A DNA stretch of 64,000 nt from CAYOHP01 sp964403795 [NCBI: uncultured bacterium]. Its GTDB lineage: Bacteria > Muiribacteriota > UBA6191 > CAZXTJ01. The notes beneath the pieces are model-generated. The model made no database searches, was not told where the DNA came from, and saw only the letters and a list, made by a program, of their open reading frames with translations. The position numbers and the translations under genes were made by a program. Below are positions 7,974 to 15,644 of this stretch, piece by piece. The stretch's first letter is position 1, and each line of letters starts with the position of its first letter. Where the stretch lies: the NCBI GenBank assembly GCA_964403795.1, contig CAYOHP010000001.1:62001-126000 (forward strand), in the 5' to 3' direction.

Positions 7974-8375
7974 ATGACGCTGCATGTGAGCCTGACCCCG
8001 GCCCTCGAACGGTATGTGCGGGAGAAGGTTCGTTCCGGTCTCCACGGCACCGCCAGAGAGGTCGTCCGGGAAGCCCTGCGTCTCATGGCCGAGCGCGATC
8101 TCGATCTGGAGGCCCGACGCGAGCGCCTGCGCAGCGGAAGCCCCTCCGTCCTCCACGCAGAGGGGCAACGGTTGCGGGAAGAGTTCGACCTCTGTGACGC
8201 CGGCTGTGCGCTCATGGAACAGAAGCTGCGTCGCGACTTCCCGGCCGCCTCGGAACACGAGATCCAGGACCGGCTCCGGCAGTGGCGGGCGGGTTCCCCC
8301 CGATCCGAAGAGGTCGAAGGCCACCTGAAACGCGCCCCGGACCGTCTGGCCCGGCTCCTCCGTGACGAGACTTGA
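7974..8375 (+). CDS. RHH antitoxin domain fused to a nucleotidyltransferase-partner domain
   Basis: A 133-residue protein. Residues 1-45 are a ParD/CopG-type ribbon-helix-helix (TLHVSLTPALERYVREKV followed by a helix-rich dimer segment). Residues 65-115 (FDLCDAGCALMEQKLRRDFP, then SEHEIQDRLRQW) resemble small helical proteins usually encoded as separate partners of AbiEii-like nucleotidyltransferases. The fusion would let one polypeptide bind the operator and the enzyme. It overlaps the downstream nucleotidyltransferase by 14 nt. The start is set by the leaderless promoter at 7961. Confidence 0.75.
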   Translation: MTLHVSLTPALERYVREKVRSGLHGTAREVVREALRLMAERDLDLEARRERLRSGSPSVLHAEGQRLREEFDLCDAGCALMEQKLRRDFPAASEHEIQDRLRQWRAGSPRSEEVEGHLKRAPDRLARLLRDET

Positions 8376-8952
8376 GGAGGCCGCCGCCCAGGCCTTCCTG
8401 GATCTGGAAGCCGAGCGGGTCCAAGGCGCCCTGATCGGCGGTATCGCGGTCAGCGTCCGGACCGTGCTCCGCACGACTCGGGATCTCGACGTCGCAATCC
8501 GGGTCGCCGGGGACCCCGAAGCCGAGTCCCTGGTCCACAAGCTGCGGCGTCGCGGCTACGAACTCTACGACCTGATCGAGCACCAGCCCACGGTTCGACT
8601 CGCCACCGCCCGCCTCCTCCAGCCAGGAGAGCAGAGAAGGGCTCCCGTGGACCTGCTCTTCTGCTCGTCCGGCATCGAGCCTGAAATCGTGGCCTCTGCC
8701 GAGCCGCTGGTCCTCTTCCCGGGAACCGTGGTCCCGGTGGCGAGGGCCGGACACCTGCTCGCTCTGAAACGCCTCTCGGAGGATCCTGATCGGCGCCCCC
8801 AGGACCGTATGGACATCCTCGCCCTGGTCGAGCGCGCCTCGGACGCCGACCTCGCCCTGGCCCGGGAGGCGATCCTTCTCATCCGGGAGCGCGGCTTCCA
8901 CCGCGACCGGGACCTCGGAGCGGCACTCGACCGCGTCCTCGCTCAGGCGTAG
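8362..8952 (+). CDS. AbiEii-like nucleotidyltransferase
   Basis: A 196-residue nucleotidyltransferase. The G-G motif is intact (ALIGGIAVSVR, G26-G27), TTRDLDVAI gives D41 and D43, and RAPVDLLFC near residue 96 gives the third Asp. A helical C-terminal half follows (residues 120-196). It is larger and better conserved at the catalytic motifs than the one at 7440. The GTG start lies 14 nt inside the upstream RHH fusion gene, so the two form a coupled toxin-antitoxin-like pair. Which one is the toxin cannot be told from sequence. Confidence 0.85.
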   Translation: MTRLEEAAAQAFLDLEAERVQGALIGGIAVSVRTVLRTTRDLDVAIRVAGDPEAESLVHKLRRRGYELYDLIEHQPTVRLATARLLQPGEQRRAPVDLLFCSSGIEPEIVASAEPLVLFPGTVVPVARAGHLLALKRLSEDPDRRPQDRMDILALVERASDADLALAREAILLIRERGFHRDRDLGAALDRVLAQA

Positions 8953-8995
8953 CAGCCCTCGCATCTGGAGGTCCGGGAGCGACGCGCGGGACCCC

Positions 8996-9433
8996 TCACC
9001 CCTCCGGGGTGCGGCCCCGGCCTCGCTTCACTTCGCCCCGCTGGCGCTTGGCGTCGAGGCGGCGCACCTTGCTGGCGCGGGTGGGGCGGGTGGCGTGGCG
9101 GGGCTTGGGCGGGCGCAGGGCCTCGATGAGCATCGCCTCCATGCGATCGAGGGCGGCGTCGACGTTGCGGGCCTGTTCCCGATGTTCGCTGGAGACGACC
9201 TGCAGGTTTCCATCTCCGTCGAGCCGCGACTCGAGTACCCGGCGGACCCGCTCCAGGCGCTCGTCGCCGAGGAACTCCCGGGCGCCCTCCAGGTCGAGGC
9301 GCAGGTCGACCTTGGAGGCCACCTTGTTCACGTTCTGGCCACCCGGGCCTCCCGAGCGGGCGAACCGAACCGAGAGGAGCGCGGCCGGGAGCACGGTGCG
9401 GGCCGAGAGCCGGAGATCGCGCAGCGCCGCCAC
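8996..9433 (-). CDS. arfB: Peptidyl-tRNA hydrolase ArfB (ribosome rescue)
   Basis: A 145-residue release-factor-like hydrolase. FARSGGPGGQNVNKVASKVD contains the catalytic GGQ (residues 31-33). The basic C-terminal tail (about residues 108-145, KPRHATRPTRASKVRRLD) is the part that enters the mRNA channel of stalled ribosomes. Length and layout fit ArfB/YaeJ, not RF1/RF2, which are more than twice as long. GTG start, 18 nt downstream of the predicted selenoprotein gene on the same strand, so the two may be cotranscribed. Confidence 0.9.
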   Translation of the reverse strand: MAALRDLRLSARTVLPAALLSVRFARSGGPGGQNVNKVASKVDLRLDLEGAREFLGDERLERVRRVLESRLDGDGNLQVVSSEHREQARNVDAALDRMEAMLIEALRPPKPRHATRPTRASKVRRLDAKRQRGEVKRGRGRTPEG

Positions 9434-9451
9434 GTCAGGCTCCGATCCCGA

Positions 9452-9865
9452 TCACAGGCCGTGGCGCGTCAGCATGGCGGAGAGCGTCGGCTCGTCCCGA
9501 GGACCCATCCAGTGGTCGAGCAGCCGGCCGCGGCCGTCGAAGAGGAAGCTCCGGGGGATGGGCAGCACGTTGAAGCGACGCACCATCTCGGCATTGGCCG
9601 GATCGCTGGTCAGGACCTCCGCGACCTCGAACGAGCCCTTCGCCTTCGCCACCCGGTGGACCACCGGGTCGTAGACCGCGCAGCCCCCTCATGTCTTGGG
9701 GTCGCCGAAGACCACCAGCACCGGGCGACCCGGGGCTACCCGGGGACGGATCCCGTCGGCGAAGGCCGCTTCGAGCTTCGCCCGGCTGGGAGTCGCGAGC
9801 GTGAAGGCGAGCCCGGCACCGAGCGCCGCCACCACCACCAGGAACGTCCGCAATCGGGAACCCAT
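9452..9865 (-). CDS. Thioredoxin-like selenoprotein with U-G-G-C active site (in-frame UGA)
   Basis: Reading through TGA at 9691-9689 gives a 137-residue thioredoxin-fold protein. Residues 1-25 form a membrane anchor or signal. PVLVVFGDPKT (48-58) is the strand before the active site and codon 59 is UGA. Then GGC puts C62 in a UxxC arrangement, and FNVLPIPRSFLFD supplies the cis-Pro loop (IP) and next strand. UGA sits exactly where CxxC has its first Cys, the frame is unbroken on both sides, and a SECIS-like hairpin follows. Without readthrough both halves make no sense alone. The alternative is a Cys-to-stop mutation (TGC to TGA). selA/B/C are not in this window. A TAACCT hexamer lies 8 nt before ATG 9865. 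Confidence 0.75.
9651..9669 (-). promoter_or_regulatory. SECIS-like hairpin downstream of the UGA codon
   Basis: On the minus strand ACCCGGTG, loop GTC, CACCGGGT forms a perfect 8-bp stem. The 3-nt loop begins with G, and 27 nt separate the UGA from the loop. This fits the bacterial SECIS description (hairpin in the coding region just 3' of UGA, apical loop 16-37 nt away with G in its first two positions). High G+C makes chance hairpins common, so it supports rather than proves Sec insertion. Confidence 0.6.
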
Positions 9866-9873
9866 CGCCAAAG

Positions 9874-9879
9874 AGGTTA
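9874..9879 (-). promoter_or_regulatory. TANNNT -10-like hexamer of the selenoprotein gene
   Basis: TAACCT on the minus strand ends 8 nt before ATG 9865, and no Shine-Dalgarno lies between. A leaderless transcript is likely. Confidence 0.45.
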
Positions 9880-9927
9880 GCTCATCGGCCCATGGCCTAT
9901 CTTGGAAACGGAGGAAACCGCTCTCCC

Positions 9928-12495
9928 ATGCCCCCTCCCGACCGACCCCGCACGAGACCCGCGGCCACCGCCCTGTTGCTGGCCCTGGCGTCCGCCCTCG
10001 ACCTGGCTTGCATCCGCCCCGCCGAGCCGACCCCACCGGATCCCGGCGCGCCCTCCCCCTCCGGGCCGCGCCCCCCCGGCCCCGGTGCGCCGTCTCCCCC
10101 CGGGCCGGCCTTGGCGCCCACCCCGACAGCCTCCCTCGAGAATCGCCTCGCCGGCTCGTCGAGCCCCTACCTGCTGCAACACGCCGGGAACCCGGTGGCC
10201 TGGCAGCCCTGGGACGAGACCGCGCTCTCCGAGGCCCGGCGCCTGGACCGGCCCATCTTCCTCTCGGTGGGCTACTCCACGTGCCACTGGTGCCACGTGA
10301 TGGAGCACGAGTCCTTCGAGGACCCCGAGGTCGCCAAGGTCCTGAACGAGGGCTTCGTCGCCATCAAGGTCGATCGCGAGGAGCGGCCCGATCTCGACCA
10401 GGTCTACCTCCTCGCCACCCAGATCACCACCGGGCGCGGCGGCTGGCCGAACTCGGTCTGGCTCACCCCCGACGGGCGCCCCTGGCTGACCGGGACCTAT
10501 TTCCCCAGGGACCGCTTCCTCTCCATGCTTCGGGAGTCGCTCACGGTCTGGCGTACCCAGCGGGACCGGGTCGAGGCCCAGGCCGACCGGATCACCGACG
10601 CGGTCCGCCGCATGGCCGATCCCCTGGGAGCCGGGGGCATGGCCCGGGCCAGCTACCGCCCCCCGGGCTCGGGTCTACGCCGGTCGCTGGTCGAGTCCAC
10701 CCTCGATCGGCTCGCCCAGGACTTCGACGCCGAACACGGCGGCTTCGGCCGGGCCCCCAAGTTCCCGCCCCACCAGACCCTGCGCCTCCTCCTCCATGAA
10801 CTCCGGGAGCGCCCCCCCGAGGATCCCGAGCGGCGGACCCGCTACCTGGCCATGGCCACGGGCACGCTCACCGCCATGGCCCGGGGCGGGCTGCATGACC
10901 ACGTAGGCGGCGGCTTCCACCGCTACTCGGTCGATGCCGAATGGTTCCTCCCCCACTTCGAGAAGATGCTCTATGACAACGCCCTCCTGCTCCGCGCCTT
11001 CGCCGAGGGGTTCGCCCTCACCGGAGATCCCGAGTACCGCGACGCGGCGCTCGGGATCGTCGCCTGGCTCCGGCGCGAGATGCAGGCGCCCGAGGGCGGC
11101 TTCTTCGCCGGCCTCGACGCCGACAGCGAGGGAGAAGAGGGACGCTTCTACCTCTGGCCGCACGCCGAACTGCTCGCGGTGCTCGGACCCGACGACGGGG
11201 CGGCGCTGGCCACCGCCTACGGTGCGGTTCCCGGGGGCAACCACCGCGACGAGGCGAGCGGGAAGCCCACCGGTCGGAACCTGCTCGCCCGCCGCGGTCC
11301 GGTCGCCGAAGCCCTGGCGCCCCGGCTCCCGGAGCTCCTCACCCGGCTCCGGGACGCGCGCGCCCGACGGCCCCGACCCGCCCTCGACGACAAGGTGCTG
11401 GTGGGCTGGAACGGCCTGACGATCGGGGCGTTGGCGGCGGCCGGCCGGTTCCTCGCCGAGCCCGAGTTGCTCGACCTCGCCCGGGAGGCGGCCCGCTCGC
11501 TCCTGGCTCGGGCCCGCACCCCGAGCGGTCTCGCCCGCTACCTCCGGGCCGGGACACCGGTGGGCACCGGCTTCCTCGAGGACCATGCCTACCTGGCCGA
11601 CGGGCTGCTCGACCTCGCCGACGCCACCGCCGAGCCCGAGTGGCGGGAAGCTGCCTCGGAGCTGGCGACCTCGATGGTCGAGCGCTTCCTCGACCCCGAG
11701 GGCGGCGGCTTCTTCGACACGCCCCGGGCCGAGGCCGCGGTCCTGGCCCGCACCAAGGACCCTTCCGACGAGGCGACCCCCTCGGCCCAATCGGTGGCGG
11801 TGCGCGCCCTGGCACGGCTGGGCTCGAACCCTGGCCAGGAGCCCCTCCGCACGCTGGCCGAGCGGACCCTGGAGGCATCGGCCCCCCTGATCGAGAAGGC
11901 CGGCATCGGGATGCAAGGCATGCTCCACGCCCTGCTCGTCTTCCTCGATCTCGCGCCGTCGCAGGGGAAGGCCGAATCGCGCGCCTCGGCGCGCCAAGCC
12001 CCGGTCGCCCTGGGTGCGAGCCTCCGTTCCCGACCCGTAGCCGGCGGCCCGGCGATCCCCGGGGTGGTGACCCTGGAGATCGACCCGGGCTGGCATCTGC
12101 AGTCTGGCGACGCGCTCCCGCCCATGATCGCCACCCGCCTCTCGACAGCCGCGCCGCCAGACCCCGGCCTCTCGGCCCGGCTGGGAGCCCTGCCCTCCGG
12201 GACCCCGGAGAAGGTCTCCTGGTCGCCTTCCCCGCTCACCCTCTACCAGGGGCGCATGGAGATCCCGCTCTCGGTGTCCGCGTCTCCCGACACCACGCCA
12301 GGTCCCCGCACCCTCGTCCTCTCCCTGGCCTACCAGGCCTGCGACGACCGGCGCTGCCTGGAGCCGGCGAGCCTCGAACTGGCGCTGCCCCTCGAAGTCG
12401 TCGCCGCGCCTTCGCCCGGGACCACACCCCTGTCCGGCCCGGCCGCACTTCCCCTTCCTCCCGCGACGTCGCCCCCCTCTTCTGCCAGTCGCTGA
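9928..12495 (+). CDS. YyaL/SSP411-type thioredoxin-domain protein with C-terminal DsbD-alpha-like domain
   Basis: An 855-residue exported protein. After a hydrophobic leader ending ALDLAC (possible but non-canonical lipobox) and a Pro-rich linker, the DUF255 thioredoxin-like domain starts with [19 protein letters not shown]. Its active site lies in [16 protein letters not shown] (CxxC). A long all-alpha (alpha/alpha)6 barrel resembling N-acylglucosamine epimerases follows. The last 150 residues resemble the DsbD alpha / disulfide-corrector domain: a Trp-His segment ([10 protein letters not shown]) and [12 protein letters not shown] with the paired cysteines. That tail is not usual for YyaL proteins. 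I start at ATG 9928 because GGAGG lies 10 nt upstream; the in-frame ATG at 9892 has none. It is divergent from the predicted selenoprotein, suggesting a joint thiol-redox role in the envelope. Confidence 0.85.
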   Translation: MPPPDRPRTRPAATALLLALASALDLACIRPAEPTPPDPGAPSPSGPRPPGPGAPSPPGPALAPTPTASLENRLAGSSSPYLLQHAGNPVAWQPWDETALSEARRLDRPIFLSVGYSTCHWCHVMEHESFEDPEVAKVLNEGFVAIKVDREERPDLDQVYLLATQITTGRGGWPNSVWLTPDGRPWLTGTYFPRDRFLSMLRESLTVWRTQRDRVEAQADRITDAVRRMADPLGAGGMARASYRPPGSGLRRSLVESTLDRLAQDFDAEHGGFGRAPKFPPHQTLRLLLHELRERPPEDPERRTRYLAMATGTLTAMARGGLHDHVGGGFHRYSVDAEWFLPHFEKMLYDNALLLRAFAEGFALTGDPEYRDAALGIVAWLRREMQAPEGGFFAGLDADSEGEEGRFYLWPHAELLAVLGPDDGAALATAYGAVPGGNHRDEASGKPTGRNLLARRGPVAEALAPRLPELLTRLRDARARRPRPALDDKVLVGWNGLTIGALAAAGRFLAEPELLDLAREAARSLLARARTPSGLARYLRAGTPVGTGFLEDHAYLADGLLDLADATAEPEWREAASELATSMVERFLDPEGGGFFDTPRAEAAVLARTKDPSDEATPSAQSVAVRALARLGSNPGQEPLRTLAERTLEASAPLIEKAGIGMQGMLHALLVFLDLAPSQGKAESRASARQAPVALGASLRSRPVAGGPAIPGVVTLEIDPGWHLQSGDALPPMIATRLSTAAPPDPGLSARLGALPSGTPEKVSWSPSPLTLYQGRMEIPLSVSASPDTTPGPRTLVLSLAYQACDDRRCLEPASLELALPLEVVAAPSPGTTPLSGPAALPLPPATSPPSSASR

Positions 12496-12552
12496 GATCG
12501 ACGTGACAGCGCGTGTGGGGTGAGGCGCCGGCAGGCCCGTCGTTACCCTTCC

Positions 12553-12578
12553 TCTCCCCGCACCACGGAGCGGGGAGA
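12553..12578 (+). terminator. Hairpin downstream of the YyaL-type gene
   Basis: TCTCCCCGC, 8-nt loop, GCGGGGAGA is a perfect 9-bp stem starting 58 nt after the stop codon. No T tract follows, so it may stall or terminate only weakly. Confidence 0.4.
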
Positions 12579-12727
12579 ACCGGGAAACCGACGTGGAGAT
12601 CCTCCTTCGTGCCTTGTGGCGACTTGCCTGGGGTTCCTATCAGGGGTGGCAGGAGCGACGCCGGCGCCCCCGCCGGGGCCGGCGAGCCTGATCTGGCCCC
12701 GTTAGGCATCCGATCATCACGGGATCT

Positions 12728-12994
12728 ATGCTTCGATGCGTGAGGACCACCCTGACCCTCGACGACGACGTCGTCGCCGAACTCGAACGCTTGCGCCAGG
12801 CGCGTCGACTGGGGCTCAAGGAAGCCGTGAACCTGGCACTCCGCCACGGACTCCGCGACCTCGAGCGCCAGGTGCGCCACCCGCCCGGCGAGCGCTTCCG
12901 CACCGAGCCGCTCTCGACCGGCCCGAGCCTCGTCGGTCGCCTCGACGACATCGCCTCCGTGCTCGCCGAGAGCGAGACTGGAGGCCGTCCCTGA
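12728..12994 (+). CDS. VapB-type antitoxin
   Basis: An 88-residue protein starting RTTLTLDDDVVAELERL, a ribbon-helix-helix of the VapB/ParD kind, followed by a linker and a C-terminal toxin-binding tail (VGRLDDIASVLAE). It sits directly before a PIN toxin whose first codon overlaps its stop. I use ATG 12728; the RHH strand starts a few residues in, so a slightly later start is possible. Confidence 0.85.
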   Translation: MLRCVRTTLTLDDDVVAELERLRQARRLGLKEAVNLALRHGLRDLERQVRHPPGERFRTEPLSTGPSLVGRLDDIASVLAESETGGRP

Positions 12995-13422
12995 TCCTGG
13001 TCGACGCCAACCTACTGGTCTACGCCCTGGCCGCCGACACCCCCCAGCACCCGCCCGCCAGGGAGTGGCTCGACGGCGAGCTGGCCCGCGGACCCAAGGT
13101 CGGCCTTCCCTGGCCGTCCCTGCTCGCCACTCTGCGGATCCTCACCAATCCCCGCATCTTCGCCCGCCCTGCGCCTGCCGACGTCGTCTGGGAGCGCATC
13201 TCGCGCTGGCTGGCCCTGGAGAACGTGTGGATCCCTGGCCCCGGCGATCGCCACGCCTCCCTCCTGGGTGACCTGATCCGGGCCGACTCCGGTCTCCGGG
13301 CGGAACTCGTCCCCGATGCCCACCTGGCTGCCCTTGCCATGGAGCATGGGCTGACGCTGTGCAGCACCGACCGGGACTTCGCCCGCTTCCCAGGCCTCTC
13401 CTGGCGCGATCCGCTGGTCTGA
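12991..13422 (+). CDS. PIN-domain toxin (VapC), probable CTG start
   Basis: A 143-residue PIN domain: ILVDANLLVYA with D5, an acidic centre, then LVPDAHLAALAMEHG and CSTDRDFARFPGL near the C-terminus with the remaining aspartates. The frame enters from within the antitoxin gene, where the only sensible initiator next to the conserved ILVDAN strand is CTG 12991, giving a CTGA overlap with the antitoxin stop. No ATG, GTG or TTG is available close by. This is the third PIN toxin in 8.6 kb. Confidence 0.8.
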   Translation: MILVDANLLVYALAADTPQHPPAREWLDGELARGPKVGLPWPSLLATLRILTNPRIFARPAPADVVWERISRWLALENVWIPGPGDRHASLLGDLIRADSGLRAELVPDAHLAALAMEHGLTLCSTDRDFARFPGLSWRDPLV

Positions 13423-13570
13423 GCCCGCTCCACTGCAGATCAGGACGGGTGCAGCCGGAGCGCCCCGGGTTCACCCAGGGGGAAGAGCGAGGCGGAACCC
13501 GCCGCGAGCGAGGCCCTTGCGGCCGAGCTGCCAGCGAAAACAGAGGCTGCCCATGTCGCGTGTTCCCGAC

Positions 13571-13576
13571 TAGGAT
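13571..13576 (+). promoter_or_regulatory. TANNNT -10-like hexamer of the GMC operon
   Basis: TAGGAT ends 6 nt before GTG 13583, and only cytosines lie between. There is no ribosome site, so initiation is probably leaderless. Confidence 0.45.
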
Positions 13577-13582
13577 CCCCCC

Positions 13583-14185
13583 GTGGGTTCGCTGGAGCTG
13601 TCCCGTCGCGCGCTCGTCCGCTCGCTCCTCGAAGGAGGGGTCGCCACCCGGCTGGTGCCGGCGTTCGCGGCTGCCGCGGCCTTCGTCGACGCCGACGAGG
13701 CCCGCGCCGAGGACCCCCGCCCCCAGGACACCCGGGATGCCCGCAACACCTGGGCCGCCTTCGCCGACACCGTGATCCCCCCCGACGAGCACTCCCCGGG
13801 CGCCTCGGCCGCCGGCTTCGTCGATGTGCTCTTCGACCCCTCGTTCTACCAGGTCTTCGTCGGCTTCGAGGTCCCGATCGGCCCAGCCATGCGGGTGCTG
13901 GCCCTCGACCTCGACCGCCGCGCCCTCGCCGCCTGCCGCCACCGCTTCGCTGCCGCCGATGAGGCCTGCCGGGAAGAGGTGCTCGAAAAGGCGCTCTCCG
14001 GCCCCATGCGCCTGATCTACGAGGGCATGATCGCCCTGGTGAAGGTGGTCTGGTTCGGGGCCCAGCGCAGCACCATCGGTTGGGACGACATCGGGTACCC
14101 CGGACCCGCCGACGCCCACCCCGACGCCTCCCCGGCCGGTCCCGCCCCGGCACCGCCTTCGACCCCGGACGGGAACCCTCCATGA
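13583..14185 (+). CDS. Small subunit-like protein of a GMC oxidoreductase (gluconate 2-dehydrogenase subunit 3-like), Tat signal
   Basis: A 200-residue protein with an RR motif (SRRALVRSLL, residues 7-16) and hydrophobic segment up to residue 33, which looks like a Tat signal. Its mature part carries WAAFADTVIPPDEHSPGASA, characteristic of gluconate 2-dehydrogenase subunit 3-like proteins that accompany flavin-dependent GMC dehydrogenases. The C-terminus has a YPG motif and a Pro-rich tail. It overlaps the GMC gene by 4 nt. The likely role is export and stabilisation of the flavoprotein, which has no signal of its own. Confidence 0.75.
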   Translation: MGSLELSRRALVRSLLEGGVATRLVPAFAAAAAFVDADEARAEDPRPQDTRDARNTWAAFADTVIPPDEHSPGASAAGFVDVLFDPSFYQVFVGFEVPIGPAMRVLALDLDRRALAACRHRFAAADEACREEVLEKALSGPMRLIYEGMIALVKVVWFGAQRSTIGWDDIGYPGPADAHPDASPAGPAPAPPSTPDGNPP

Positions 14186-15630
14186 GCTCCGCCGCCGAGA
14201 AGGTCGACGTGGTGGTGGTCGGTTCCGGGTTCGGCGGCTCGGTGGCCGCAGCCCGCATCGCCCCGCACGCCAAGGTCGTGGTGCTCGAGCGCGGCAAGCG
14301 CTGGCAGCCGGAGGAGTTCCGCCAGACCCTCGACGTCGGCTACTGGGACCAGATCTACGACTTCTACCCCGGCAAGGGGATCCTGGCGATCCAGGGCAAG
14401 GGCGTGGGCGGCGGCTCGCTCATCTACTCCAACGTGTCGCTGCGCATGCCGAGCCGCTTCTTCGACCTCGCCAAGCAGGGGCGCCGGCTCTGGCCCGCGG
14501 CCTACTCGCGACCCCAGCTCGATCCCTACTACGCCAAGGTCGAGTCCATGCTGAACGTGGTCCAGCTGGCCTGGGACCCGCCGGCCGGTCAGGAGTGGCG
14601 AGGCGTGCCCCGCTCCGACCGGGTGCTCGCCGAGGGGCTCGCCAAGCTCGGGAAGACCTGCGACCCGGCCCGGGTGGCCCTCGACAATTGCACCGACTGC
14701 GGCTGGTGCAGCGCCGGGTGCCGGTTCTCGAAGAAGAACAGCATGACCCTGAACTATATCCCGGTGGCCGAGCAGCACGGGGCCGACATCCGGCCGCTGC
14801 ACGAGGCCACCTGGATCTCCCGCACCAAGGGCGGACGCTACCGGGTGCGCTACAAGCGCCACGACGGGGGCGAGGGGGGCGAGCTGCTGGCCAAGAAGGT
14901 CGTGCTGGCCGCCGGGACCTTCCGCAGCCCCTACCTGCTGATGCGCTCGCGACCCTTCCTGTGGCGGCTCTCGAAGCATGTGGGCCGCCACCTCTCGGTC
15001 AACGGCGACATCGTGTTCAACGCCATGATCCCGGGCCGCCAGGTCGAGCGCTGGAAGGGCAAGGTCATCGGATCGGTGACCTACGACTACCTCGACCAGG
15101 GCTTCGTGTTCGAGGGTCTCTACGCCCCGCCGCTGCTCTCGCTGCTCACCTCGATCGATCCCGCCACCCGCCGCCCCTTCGGGCGCGGCCTCAAGCAGTG
15201 GACCCGCCAGTGGGGCCGTTCCTACATGGGCTTCGCGGCCTTCGGCGTCGACAACTCGGACGGCCGCATCCACGCCGGTCCCACCGGACCGCTGCTCACC
15301 TACAACGCCAGCGCCCCGACCCGGGCCTACTTCCAGCGGGTGATCAAGGCCGCCAAGCAGATCGTCGAGGAAGGCCTCGGCGGCGTGCTGGCCCCCACCA
15401 TCCCCGAGTGGATGGACATGATCGAGACCGTCCACCCGGTCGGCGCCTGCCGCATGGCGGAGGAAGGCCCCGAGCACGGGGCGGTCGATCCCGACGGCCA
15501 GGTCTGGAATTATCCCGGGCTCTACGTGATGGACGGCGGGATCGTGCCCACGCCTACCGTGGTCAATCCCTCGCTCACCATCGCTGCCGTCGCCGAGCGC
15601 TGCGTCGAGAAGCTCCTCGAGAAGCTCTAG
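14182..15630 (+). CDS. GMC-family FAD oxidoreductase (cholesterol-oxidase-like branch)
   Basis: A 482-residue flavoprotein. VVVGSGFGGS (residues 11-20) is the FAD Rossmann motif. VGGGSLIYSNVSLRMPS follows at about 74-90. NCTDCGWCSAGCRFSKKNS near residue 172 is the four-Cys signature seen in this branch of GMC enzymes. TVHPVGACRM and VNPSLTIAAVAERC at the C-terminus supply the catalytic His and the FAD-binding end. The substrate is probably an alcohol, sterol or sugar, but this cannot be resolved. ATG 14182 overlaps the TGA of the small subunit gene; the in-frame frame upstream of it is a shadow of that gene. Confidence 0.88.
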   Translation: MSSAAEKVDVVVVGSGFGGSVAAARIAPHAKVVVLERGKRWQPEEFRQTLDVGYWDQIYDFYPGKGILAIQGKGVGGGSLIYSNVSLRMPSRFFDLAKQGRRLWPAAYSRPQLDPYYAKVESMLNVVQLAWDPPAGQEWRGVPRSDRVLAEGLAKLGKTCDPARVALDNCTDCGWCSAGCRFSKKNSMTLNYIPVAEQHGADIRPLHEATWISRTKGGRYRVRYKRHDGGEGGELLAKKVVLAAGTFRSPYLLMRSRPFLWRLSKHVGRHLSVNGDIVFNAMIPGRQVERWKGKVIGSVTYDYLDQGFVFEGLYAPPLLSLLTSIDPATRRPFGRGLKQWTRQWGRSYMGFAAFGVDNSDGRIHAGPTGPLLTYNASAPTRAYFQRVIKAAKQIVEEGLGGVLAPTIPEWMDMIETVHPVGACRMAEEGPEHGAVDPDGQVWNYPGLYVMDGGIVPTPTVVNPSLTIAAVAERCVEKLLEKL

Positions 15631-15637
15631 GAGCTTC
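15621..15637. terminator. Short perfect hairpin at the convergent gene ends
   Basis: GAAGCTC, TAG (the GMC stop codon), GAGCTTC form a 7-bp stem with a 3-nt loop lying between two convergent genes. No T tract. It may serve as a bidirectional terminator. Confidence 0.35.
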
Positions 15638-15644
15638 CGTCCGA

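Noticed and set aside
6645-8540. A single 631-residue FGE-domain gene on the minus strand
   Set aside because: Only the part below about 7210 resembles FGE. The rest is antisense to two nucleotidyltransferase modules with good motifs.
9689-10036. 115-residue ORF ending at the UGA as a complete gene
   Set aside because: It would be a signal anchor plus half a thioredoxin fold. The missing half continues in the same frame after the UGA, so readthrough explains the data better.
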